From contig VZRS01015017.1 of NCBI GenBank assembly GCA_013398055.1, positions 62,001 to 126,000 on the forward strand: 64,000 nucleotides of DNA, read 5' to 3'. The notes under the pieces were generated by a model. The model was not told where the DNA came from. It did no database searches and saw nothing but the letters and a program-made list of their open reading frames with translations. Positions within the stretch are counted from its first letter, which is position 1, and each line of letters begins with the position of its first letter. The translations under genes and the position numbers were made by a program. Source of the DNA: Ifrita kowaldi (lineage: Eukaryota; Chordata; Aves; Passeriformes; Cinclosomatidae). Below, piece by piece: positions 50,531 through 61,460 of the stretch.

Positions 50531-53500
50531 GGAGCTCTCAACCTTGAACCTTTTCACTGTTCACAGGGGCCTTAAAGCCCCCAGTGATGAAGACTTAGGC
50601 AAAGAAGGTATTTAGTGACCTGAGTCTCATCTGTGTCCACTGTCACTTAGTCATCCGAAGTCCAGGTGTTGGCTGAATAGTTTCAGAGCTCTGTTGGAGA
50701 AGAGATTATATAGAAGAGCTTATATATAGAGATTATATATAGAGATTATATAGAAGCCTATAAAGAGCCTATCCTGAGATCTTAGTGAACACATACTGCA
50801 AAAAACCACTCAAATGCCGCATCTGTAGCTAGGCTGTCGTATTGGTGGCTAATTCAGTTAGACCTCTAATCCAATCAATGTTGAAAACTAGCAGTATTAG
50901 TTTGAACCAAATGGCAGAAAAAAATGTTTCTGACATCTCATAATGACTCTAATAGTGAGGACAAATCTTGCAAATGTAAAATGTCCATTAAGAAGCACAC
51001 ACAAGAACCTTGTACTCTGAGATATAGTTGCTGGGCAACAAAGCAATGCCATATATGGATATGACCAGAAGATAATTTGAAGCTACACTCAGAATGGGAA
51101 AGGAAGGAAAACACTCTTTAGGGATTGTAGATAATATTATAGCAAAAAAAGAAAGTATCAGCACATATAATGGTATATGCAAAATTAAGATTTTGTCATG
51201 CAAAAGGATGAACTGAAAAACCGCTAAAAAAACAACCAAACTAATAAAACCCCACAAAACCTCTTCAACATCCCAGCTTCAATATCCCAATCCCAACTGG
51301 CATAGATAGAAACATAAATTCAGTACCGTGAGAAAATGTTCAGATTAATTTGTACAAGACCTCCCAACAAAGCAAGGAAAAAGAATGACTAATCTTTGCC
51401 AGCTATTGAGGACACTCTAGATGATTTACCAGATTAAACTGCTGACTGTGTGTATTTTTACATGCAAAGTATCAGTGTCATTGGAACAGCTTGGCAGTGT
51501 TTCACATGCCTCTTGACAAGTATTGTTGGGTACAAAGGGCTTTGGGTATGAACAGAGCCTGCAAGTCAATACTGACATAAAGTAAACTAGGCTTTGAAGA
51601 GGAGTACAAGGATTGTAACAGATAATTATAACAGATGCTATTCTTACTAAAAAAAGTTAAAGAACAGGCAAGCCTTAACAATGGTGTGGGGATATAACTG
51701 CATTAAGCAACTTTTCAGAAAGCATTTTAGGTCAAACTGAAGCTGGAAAGACCTACTGCTGCCTTCTTCAGCTATGATTTGATTCTGAAAAACTCCCTTA
51801 AGATATTGACAGCCATTAGAAATATATCCAGGCCATAGGAGAAAAGAGAAGGCCAGCAATTTGCTTTAAAAAATCTATCAAAAGCCTGAGAATATTCAAG
51901 CAGCAGAAAAAGAGTAAAGTACAGAAATAACTGGAAATCAGGAACCAATATTTAATGAAGTAATGAAATGCATATGTGGGTCACTGATCCTGAAGTACTA
52001 TAATTCAGTGCAGTAGCCCACAGTTTAATGAGACTGGGCTGGTTTTAAAGAACTTTGATGAGAAGCATTTAGAAAAATAAGTATGATAGCATTTTCTAGA
52101 TAGAAACAAGTACAGATAACATTCAGGAAAGTAGCTCCTGGTTCCATTTTTCAAAATGGAATAATTCTACTTTGCTCAGCTTTGGGCACAGGATATTTGT
52201 GCAGGCAGATCCCAGGTCATTAAAAAGCATCATGAATCCTCCACAGCCAAGTGCACCCAAGTGTGTACAGCAGCTGTTACTGGACTGAAGTGTTAGGATG
52301 TGAGAACAAGGTGCTACTCTGGGAAGATATTCTGTATATTATACATGCTTTCTGGCATGTAGCAGAAATGACATGGCTCTGTCAAAAAGGGGATAAAGTC
52401 TGTCAATATGTGAAAAAAAAAGGTAAGCTAGGAAATACTAGGAAGGGGAATGAAAACAAAACAGAAAATGTAATTAGGCCAATACATGAATCCATAAGGT
52501 TCCTTGAACATTATTGATCGAACTTCCTCTAGAAGATGAAGCAATAGTGGAAGTAGAAAATGTTCTAGGGTAGGCTGCAAGAGATCAGAAGCATAGAAGA
52601 CCAAATAAGATTTAAACTTGGAAAAATGTGCTCCATATAAAACCATGAATGACATAGAGATGCAAGTAGGGAATCATCCTTTTTTCTTAAAAAAAATTAA
52701 GGGAGTGAATTGAATTACCTAATATTAGGTTTTAAAAAAAAAAATAGTTTTTTCATATGGTGCACCGTAATTTTGTAGAATTTATTCCTGCATGTTTTGG
52801 ATAACAAATAGATCAAGAAATTGAATAACAGAAATAGCCTTTACTGAAAGTGAATTCCAAGTTACTGCATTCTAGAGCTTTTAGTCCAGGATTGATTCAT
52901 TTTCATACTTTTTCCATTGCTGATATTTTTCCCTTCAGCTGTTGCCATTAATCACATTCATCCACTCTGGATGCAACTGTCTCTCCTTACCATAAATACA
53001 CTGACTGCAAGATTTAAGAATTTCAGAATAATCCGAATTTGGTACAACAGAAAGTGCATTTATTTATCTCTTAGGGCTGGCTAAAATGAAAGAAACAAAT
53101 GCCATAGGAACTTATAATAATGGCAAAAAATAAACTGTGTGTAAGAAGCATGAGTGGGACTTGAACTGGTCAGAAACTTGACCTGAAAACCACCCCTAGG
53201 TAAGCATACCAAAATACAACAGTTTTCTAATCTTTAATACTTGTACCAGAATATAAAAATCTAAATTACTATGATGGAAATATTAAAAATTGAGAAAATT
53301 CCTATATGCAGAGTAACACAAACTCCTTTTTTAAAGTATGCTCTAGCAGAAAACACAATATTGTATAATTCTTTTTTCCTCATTTATATCTTTACAGATA
53401 CCAATTGACTCAAAAATTGCTCTGAATGTAGCTTTTGAATGTTTCTGAGTCAGGGATAGCTACATGAACAAGAAGAGGATGCAGAAACTCATTTTACTTG

Positions 53501-54715
53501 ACTATTGTTGCTAGGGAGAGTGCTCCACTGGGATCCCTCACTAAGCTTGTTTGTCTCACCCTGCCTGGGATTTTCAAAGACACAGTTCACTGACAGAGTG
53601 GAAACTCAGAGGGATTCAGGTTTTTCTGTTTGTTTTTTTCATCATCTTTAATTCTGTAACTATGGGATTTCTAAACAATAGGTCAAATCCTCAGAGGATA
53701 GTAAATAGATTTACAGGATTTTTTGAAACATGCAGAGTTACAGAAATTCTACAGCCTATGACTGGCAGCCTGTTAGTGCTACAGAGAAGTAAAAAATCCC
53801 AGTGAACTCAGAACCAGTCAATTATCTGATTAAGGGTCTGACCTGATTCCTGTTGTACTCCTTCTCATGTCTATGAATTACTTCAGGAAAATGAAAATCA
53901 GTCCCAAAAAGTGTTAATCATTGCTCTTTCTGATTTTCTTACCCTTAATGTTTTATATCCTGCTTTTTTGTCCTTTTTTAACCCTCTCTCTTTCTTTCTA
54001 TTTTTTAAAGTATTCTTTTCTGTCTCCCATCTGGTTATACAATTAAAAGTATTTTAATATTATCAAAGCACATGGAAAACTGTATAAAACCAGCCACATA
54101 TTTTAAAACTGGATATGTTAGCCTGATAATTGTAAAGAGTATGTATGTGTCTACATACTCTCATGACTTTTTCATTCCATTTGACAGGACCTCCAAGTCC
54201 AACACAGTTTTTGTGGAAGATAACAGTCTCAGAGAACATCCATAATGTTTCATGCTTAGTCTTGTTTGGTGCCTTACTTATTTTTTAATTACACTGATTT
54301 CTCCATATACTTGAGTTGTAACTTGTATTGAAAAATGCCTAAGCAGAAATGTTGTGGACAAAGAAAAGCATGGAAATAGAGAATAAAGTTCCTTGAGAAA
54401 TCATAAGATAACTCAGGCCTCCAAAAGATTTTGATCCAACAGCTTTGCACCATGCAGAGCTCTTTGATTACACGTAAAAGCCTAATTTCCTAAAATGTTT
54501 CCTGTATTTCTCGGAGTGTCTTAAGAAGAGGCACTCCCTCACAGGTGCAAATTGCTCAAAATGTGCTCTTCTTGGCCTGTTTTTTAAATTTGATTTCTCT
54601 CTCTGACTTTTTTTCAGGTTTCTTCAGTTAGATGCAGCTTGGTTGGCCAACCTTTATATTGACATTAGATTTCAGTACTAATATTATATGCTCTGACCCC
54701 CTTGAGAAGACATAT
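50531..54715. other. Non-coding stretch, no gene seen
   Basis: AT-rich, with one short tandem repeat listed separately. The first 150 bases may continue the CR1 fragment to the left. No exon-like sequence was recognised. Confidence 0.55.
50701..50770 (+). repeat. Short AT-rich tandem repeat (agagattatata units)
   Basis: The unit agagattatata starts at 50701, 50728 and 50741, with a related agcttatatat between them and tagaag occurring after two of the copies. An imperfect array of three to four units. Confidence 0.8.
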
Positions 54716-55167
54716 TGATGCCTTGAGGGATTACCTAAAAACACAGGCTAGACAAAATTAAGAGAATAAAAAGCAGTTATGTTTATTGAAGGGTCTTCAG
54801 GTACATTTAGGGCAGATGAAGCCACCCAGGGGCTACACCCAAAAATGGGTGACTGGATCACGGATTTTCATACCTGTTTGGCCCATTTGCATATTGGGAG
54901 TTAATCCTCCAATTACAGCTTCAGGTAATGAAGTCATTTACTCTGAGTTTGCTCCCCCCAACTCACTTTTGTTTACATTTCTCGGGGCCTGAGACAGTAA
55001 GGTGTCCTTGATTCTCAGGTCTAGAGAGTAAAAATGGCCAAACTTTTCATCTGACCAGAATGGGAGAACAGTAGCTAACAGTTTATATGGAGTTCAGAGT
55101 AATACACTACAGAATTGCAGAATTGCAAGTATATGGAAAATATAAAAGCTAAAATCCTAAGGCATCA
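54716..55167 (-). mobile_element. Solo LTR with long inverted ends and 4-bp target duplication
   Basis: Read on the minus strand, the element starts tgatgccttagg (from 55167) and ends cctcaaggcatca (at 54716). The termini are an inverted repeat of about 12 bp with one extra base. The flanking atat at 54712-54715 and 55168-55171 is a perfect 4-bp target duplication, the length expected for class I endogenous retroviruses. AATAAA lies at 54787-54782 on the minus strand. A second, diverged member lies at 61042-61460 on the plus strand. No internal region is attached, so this is a solo LTR of 452 bp. Confidence 0.75.
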
Positions 55168-56259
55168 ATATAAAAGTCTAACTTTTATGGTCTTTCTTAT
55201 TCTTAAATGAACCCATGAGACTTATAAACTCAAAATAAGGGGAAATGAGATGAAGTCCATAATGTAAATTTTCCAAAATAATGTAAATGACCACTGTGTG
55301 AAAATATACCAGAAACATTTGGAATTCTCTTTTTCAAATCAACTGCTGGTTGACATTTGTTGATATTTATTAGGAATTTGCAAACAGCAAGGGATTTTTC
55401 ATCATACGAAATCCTTTCCTATTTGACTCAGACCTTACAAGGTTATTTGAACCCCTTAGAAGAAGTTTATAGCTGTACTACAGATATTTTCTTAAATCCT
55501 TGTAATTTTGCTAATGGCTCTTTCTCTTAAAAATATATATATTCATGATTTAATTATATCTGTAGAAAATCAAAAAAATAGGTCATTTTATTTTTGACCA
55601 TAGACTCAGTGGCATAAATTCTTTGGTTTTTTTCCAAAAGATTTTGTTTGTGATATTTTAGAGCCTGAATAGTATTAATATGTCAAAGTTTTTTCAAGGA
55701 TCAAAGGATGAATTCAGATGGGTTAGGTGGGTAAAGGGCCCTCAGCTAATGGAAAGGTCTTTGTGTCACTGAAAAGTGCAGATGTTCTAACGTGAAGATG
55801 TATGATGACTCGATTCATACCACCACAACTCCATTATAAAAGATTTTTTCAGATTCTTGTATTGCATTCTACAGCAGTGTGATCTTTCAGGCTTTTTCCC
55901 TCTAGAAACTGACATAAAATATGTTTTCTTGTTCTCAGAAATGAAGCATAGATAGCATATAAGAAATGTAGTGAACTTTTACATAAATGTAATTATACCA
56001 GTTGTAGGTGAAAGTTAACAAGTTTATTTAACTGATAATCTAATAAAAATGTCCTGTGTAATTGGAATAGAAGAAAAAAAGAGAAAATAGTCTGAAATAT
56101 TTAATTAAATAACAACAGATGAGTGCAAGACGTTATCTAAAGGCCATCAAAAACCTCATATAACACAACACTTCCCATGCTTCAGCCTCAAAAACCTTGT
56201 CCCTTGTTAAGGAAGTAAAGATGGAGATTTTTTTCTCCCCAGTTTTCTGACTTGCAGAA
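55168..56259. other. Non-coding stretch, no gene seen
   Basis: AT-rich spacer between an LTR and a CR1, with no supported feature. Confidence 0.55.
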
Positions 56260-57120
56260 ACACAGAATCACAGAATGGGTAAGTTTGGATGGGACCACTC
56301 GAGGTTGTCTAGTCCAACCTCACTGATCAAGAGTCATCTTAGAGCACACAACTCAGGATTGTATCCAGATAACTTTTGAATATATCCAGAGAAGGAGACT
56401 CTACAGTCTCCCTGAGCAATCTGTTCCGGTGTGCAGTGAGTGTGTGAGGGCTCACAGTAAAGAAGTTCTTTCTCATGTTCAGGTGGAACTTCCTGTGCAT
56501 CAGTTTTTGCCTATACCCTCTTGTACTGTTGTTTGGCACCACCAAGTGGAGCCTGGATCCATTCTCTTGACGCCCTCCCTTCAGATACTTGTAGACAATG
56601 ATGAAGGCTCCTCTCAGTTGTCCTTTTTCAAGGTTGAACAGGCCCAGCTCCCTCAGCCTGTCCTTTTAAGAGAGATGCTCCTGTCCCTTAATCATCTTTG
56701 TCACCCTCCTCTGGACCTGCTCCAGGAGCTCCGTGTCTCTCTTGTACTAAGGAGACCAGAACTGGACAAGCACTCCAGGTGTGCCTCACCAGGGCTGAGT
56801 AGAGGGGCAGGATCACCTCCCTCGACCTGCTGGCAATGCTCGTTCTTACGCACCTCCGGATAACACTGACCTTCATGGCCACATGGGCACTGCTGGCTCA
56901 TGGACAGTGTGTTGTCCACCAGGACCCCCAGGTCCTTTTCCACAGAGCTGCTTCCCAGCAGGTCAGCCCCCAGCCTGTACTGGTCCATAGGGTTGTTCCT
57001 CCCCAGGCACAGAACCCTACATTTGTCTTTGTTGAATTTCAGACAGTTCTTCTCTGCCCATGTCTCCAACCTGTCAAGGTCCTTCTGAAGGGCTCACAGC
57101 CCTCTGGGGTATCAACCTTC
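56260..57120 (-). mobile_element. CR1 LINE, 3' half of ORF2 with tail, antisense
   Basis: The left edge has the reversed CR1 tail (cacagaatcacagaatgggt), followed by gtctagtccaacctc. The minus strand codes, in pieces, for the CR1 ORF2 C-terminus: NCLKFNKDKCRVLCLGRNNP and EKDLGVLVDN in a 122-codon frame (57069-56701), then HRKFHLNMRKNFF and ESPSLDIFK in a 68-codon frame (56545-56339). Frameshifts separate the pieces, so no active protein is made. The 5' end is truncated just after the RT catalytic region, near 57120. This is the best-preserved CR1 coding sequence in the window. Confidence 0.9.
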
Positions 57121-59399
57121 AGGTTATGTGTGAATGTACTTCCCCAGCAGGGGACTTATCACAGCTGGATTCACTTGTGTAAGGACAGAGAGACAGTACC
57201 CGTCTCACAGGGTTCCCTTTTTTCTTATCTCAGTCATCACCAGCTGTACCCTGAGGTGGGTACTTTGCTCATCAGCAGCTTGTTCCCTGAACGTTTGAAC
57301 CATCAGTGTTCCAGTCTCTTCCACTATCACCTGTGGATACATTCTTCTCCCCAGACCTGAGATGATTTGATATAATAGTATCTCCTTTATCTTATCTCAA
57401 GTTCCTGTCAAAGTCCAAATTCCAGTCAGATGGCCTGTTTGGAGAGGGGTGGGCTTCAGTGGTCACAAATGAACAGCTGCTTTGCAGTTTGTTATAGTGG
57501 GCAAAAGTTGTGGGATGATTTTAGCAATGTTTAAGCCATTAAGCATTTGTCTCTCACAGAACATAGAAAAGGAAACATAGTTACAGAATCATGGTCTTTC
57601 ATTCAGATCCCATTATGCACAATTTAACAATGTCCTATAAATCCAAGAGGTGAAGATTTCTTTTGTATGAGGACTATGACTGGTATGGTGTTGTTACGAC
57701 TCAACAGGAGATTTTTTTTTTAGACTCTAGCAATTCTCAATGCCTCAGAAATATTTGTGATTTTTATTAAGTGTGTTGGAAAGAATAAGAAGTGTTTTCT
57801 AGCTGACTGAAATGTTAAAAGGAATTTAAGCAAATCGAGAGTATGTCAGTCTCATTAAAAAGTTAATTTCAAAGTCAGATTAATTATAATGTTTTAGATT
57901 TTTGCACTATTTTTGTTTAGAGACAGTCTCTTCCCCTACCAGACTATCACCAAGGCAAATTTTCTTTGAAGATATATTTGAAAGATTTTTTTCCATAGCT
58001 TATAGCAGACAGATTTGGGAGCTGGAGGAGAGAATAGGGAATATGTAATTGTGACTGCAGCAGCAAGAAATTCTTATCAATGGAGAAAGCAGCATTTGGA
58101 GGGAAGTACACAGTTTATTTGTACAACACATATTCAGAATAATTTTGGGGAATGGTATAGTATATTATTTCTTCTTCTTTTAATAACCTAAAGAAACTTT
58201 TGGGGTTTAGTTTTTTGGGTGGGCTCCACTTATTTTTATTTTTTTCCCTTGAGCGGGTAGCCAGCAGTCTGAGTTGTTTCCATTGTTAAGAAAAATTGCT
58301 AATGATACTTAGTTATTTAATGTTCAGTTCTGTTGATTTTCACAAGCCAGTCAAACAGCCTTATCAAGCCAGAGGAATCAATTTGCACATTCTCAGTTTT
58401 CTAACCAGCCTTTTCAGTTAGTACAAGCACTAGTCCACAGTTATTTTGCTTCCTATCAATCTTTCATTTCTTCTGACTCCCTGTTGCCTTTGGCATCCAT
58501 TCACATAAAAACACACACCATTACACAGGTAAAATACAAGTGCTAGAGCCCCCACATATTTTAGACAGCTCCAAGGAACTTATTCTGAATTTTTCAGGTG
58601 TTTTATTCAACACGGGTTTGAGACAGTGACTTCAATTTTTTCAGCCACTATCCACCTGCATGTTGCTCTAAATGCTCCCTCCATTTAAGCAGACTGACAA
58701 GCAGATTCACTGATACCAGTGAGATAAGTCATTGCTCATTTAACAAAGGCAAGAGGACCTGCAGCTTTCACTTTCTCCACTATTACCAGTGTCGGTTTCT
58801 ACTACTATAAAATGTTGACATGTAGGCACTGGGGCTACGCTTATTAATACTGCTCAAGGAAGTACAGCATCTGTGCTTGTCAGACAGAAGGATAGCGCCT
58901 TGGGCTCCTTACTCATCATTGCCATTTGGAGCAAGTGCCTTGTAGCTGTACACAGGAACTATCCCTCTTCAGTGAAACATGGTACAAACGTAATTGAAAT
59001 AGGAAAAGAAAAGAAGTAGAAAGGGAATATTTACTGTCCTCTAACATTTCTTTATGAGCAAAGCAAATCTACATTCCGTCTTTCTGTATCTAAGAAGTTT
59101 GGAAGGATCTTTGTCTTTACTGCAGCTACAAATATTTGCATAAAAGATTATGTGATCCTTCCACAGCTGAAAAGCACAATTAATACTGACAAATAACATT
59201 TAAATTGCATGTGCTGGAAGGTGGAGGTATTTATCTTATTTGAAAAACTATATTTTAATTTGATAATGTATTGTATGTATGTTAACAGTCTGAAGTTACC
59301 CTGCAGGTAAATGGACGAAGCACAAGTTATGCTTTAAACCACAGATAGTGGTACAAATTCTGTATCCAGAGCTTGGGGTTGTTTCTTTCTGGAGTCTGA
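57121..59399. other. Non-coding stretch, no gene seen
   Basis: The first 240 bases are GC-richer and carry part of a 174-codon plus-strand frame, which is mainly the antisense of the CR1 next to it. The rest is AT-rich and without recognised features. Confidence 0.5.
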
Positions 59400-60345
59400 G
59401 GTAGTGTATGCTGTTTCCCATTGCGTGTCTGTGCTAATACTTTGGCAGTGGGTCACCTCACTCTGTGAGGTGGGGCCAAGGCTGACCATGTTGGATGCAG
59501 CTGGTTCCAGCCAATTCCAGCCATCTCTGCAGCAGACCCACCACAGGACAAAGCTGAATATATCAGTGAAAAAATATAGGGCAAAACCGTGTGCAACAGT
59601 GTGAGACAGAGAGGAAAAATGATGAGAAACAGCCCTGCAGACACCAAGATGAGAGCACAAGGAAAGGCAGGTTGCTCCAGGTGCCAGAGCAGAGACTCTC
59701 CTGCAGCTTGTGGAGGAGACCACAGTAGAGCAGGTATCTCCCTGCAGACAATGGAGACAACCATGCCAAAGTTGGTGGCTATTTCTGGAAAAATCTGTAC
59801 GTCATGAAGAGCCCATGCTGGAACAGGTTCTCCCGACAGGAACTGCTGCTGGTAGAAAGCACACTCTGGATCAGGTTTATCCTGGAGGACTGCAGCCTGT
59901 GGAGACGACTAAGGCCAGAGCAGTTCTTAAAAGTAACCCATGGGAAAGAATCACATTGGAGCAGGGGAAAAGTTTGAGGAAGAAGGAGCATCAGGATGTT
60001 TTAATGGACTCACTGCAATCTTCTACTTTCCATCCCCAATGCACTGCTCAGGGTGAGGGGAGATGGGTAAGCTAGGAATGAAGAAATGGCATCAAGTCTG
60101 GGAAAAAAAGTGGAGTCAGAGGTATTTTGGGTTTTGTCTTTATTTGTCAATATCCAAATCTATTTTAGTTGACAATGAATGAAATTAATTTTCCCCAAGT
60201 CAAGTCTGGCTTTCCTGTGATGGTAATTGATAAATGATCTCCTTCTCTTTATCTAGACTCACAAGCTCTTTCCTTTTTCCCCCCTGTGCTGTTGAGAAAA
60301 GAAGCTGGATGGGCATCTGGCATCAAGACAAGGTCAACTCACCTT
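59400..60345 (+). mobile_element. Old avian ERV LTR with internal minisatellite
   Basis: Several blocks follow an abundant avian endogenous-retrovirus LTR as I remember it: agctggttccagcc, gaaacagccctgcagacacc, a run of ...gagcagg... units, then gaaattaattttccccaagt with its following gatggtaattg, and an end near aaggtcaactcacc. The usual AATAAA just before the aattaattttcccc block has decayed to aatgaa. Between about 59690 and 59970 a degenerate unit of about 45 bp (ctgcag...gtggagac...ctggagcagg) repeats four to five times. That explains the 121-codon frame rich in such motifs. The left boundary is uncertain and no target duplication was found. Family class is not assigned. Confidence 0.65.
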
Positions 60346-61041
60346 GCTGAAAGTTAAGTATCTGAGCTCTTGCTCCTCTCACTGGGCTTCACTTTGTAAA
60401 CAGTGGATGGAAGCAGGCACCTTTAGAAGGAAATGCATCTGACCTGTCTAAGAGTGAGCCAAAGCAAATGTTACCTTGATTAGAAAGAGACCCAGGAGTG
60501 ACTGGTTCAGTCTTAGATGCCAAGATTTTAGACATCTTATTTTCTATCTGTACTTCAGTCTTTTAAGTTCTGGATACCAGCTTTGATGTGCTGTCAGAGA
60601 ATACAAAGTCTTTAGATTTTAGACTTTACCGGCTTTGTTTCCTGTAATAATCATTAGCAAGAGAACAGTTGCTCTTCTTTCTTTTGCATTTAATTTTCAC
60701 ACAACTTTTTTCTTTTTTTTCTTTTTTTCTCCTTCCTTTTGTTTTTTCCCATTGTTTTCCTTTTATGCCAGAACAAAGAGGATCAAAATTACAGTCAGAG
60801 ATCTTTGGAAAAGTATTTATAAAATATTAAGGATTATATTGTGTTATATATATCTTTTGTCCATATGGGCATTTCTCCACTCTCCTTAATCCTAGAACCA
60901 CCATCCTTCTCATCAGTAACCAAAGGAAAAAAAGCATTTTTGACCCTTTTTTTAGAAATTTTTTATTCTTTTTGGCCATTTATCAACAGTATTATCATAC
61001 AATAATTGACTGGTGACAAGAGTCTCATTTCTGAGTAGTGT
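60346..61041. other. Non-coding stretch with a T-rich tract
   Basis: No gene was seen. A C/T-only stretch of low complexity lies at about 60705-60740. Confidence 0.55.
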
Positions 61042-61460
61042 TGATGCTTTAGGTTTTAAATTTTATATTTTTCAAATCCTGTACTGCCTAGCGTGTGTAA
61101 CTCTGAAGTTTCGTGTGGCCTGTTAGCTGCTGTTCTCTCATGCTGGTTAGACATAACAAACCTCTCTAGGTCTGCTCTTCAATGACACCAGGCACCAAAA
61201 TGTGTAAACTAAAGCCTCTGAAGGGGGGGCAAACTTGGGGTAATTACATCATGAACTGAGATTATAGTTGGAGAATTACCCCTGACATGCAAATGGACCT
61301 CAGTTATAAAAGTGTGAAGAACCCGTGACCCAGGGTCCATGTTGGGTGTAGCCTTTTGACTGCCCAGGGTGTACCTTTGAAAGTCCTTCAAATAAATACC
61401 TTCTTTTATTCTCTTAATTTTGTCTAGCCTCTGTATTTAGGTGGCCACCTCAAGGTATCA
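61042..61460 (+). mobile_element. Solo LTR, second member of the 54.7-kb family
   Basis: Starts tgatgctttagg and ends cctcaaggtatca, the same termini as 54716-55167 in the opposite orientation. Matching blocks run through the whole length, for example ctgttagctgctgttctc and attctcttaattttgtctag, with several small indels. TATAAA is at 61305-61310 and AATAAA at 61391-61396, correctly ordered for U3-R-U5. The flanks gtgt (61038-61041) and gtct (61461-61464) would be a 4-bp target duplication with one change. At 419 bp it is a solo LTR. Confidence 0.7.

Noticed and set aside
54136..54161. Perfect 10-bp inverted repeat (agagtatgta / tacatactct)
   Set aside because: Short stems like this are expected by chance in 64 kb of AT-rich DNA. 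There is no terminator context, and none is relevant in a vertebrate.
56429..57360. 144- and 174-codon plus-strand frames
   Set aside because: These are antisense shadows of the CR1 ORF2 remnant on the minus strand.
59334..60075. Frames of 66 to 129 codons on both strands near 59.3-60.1 kb
   Set aside because: They belong to the old LTR and its internal repeat array.
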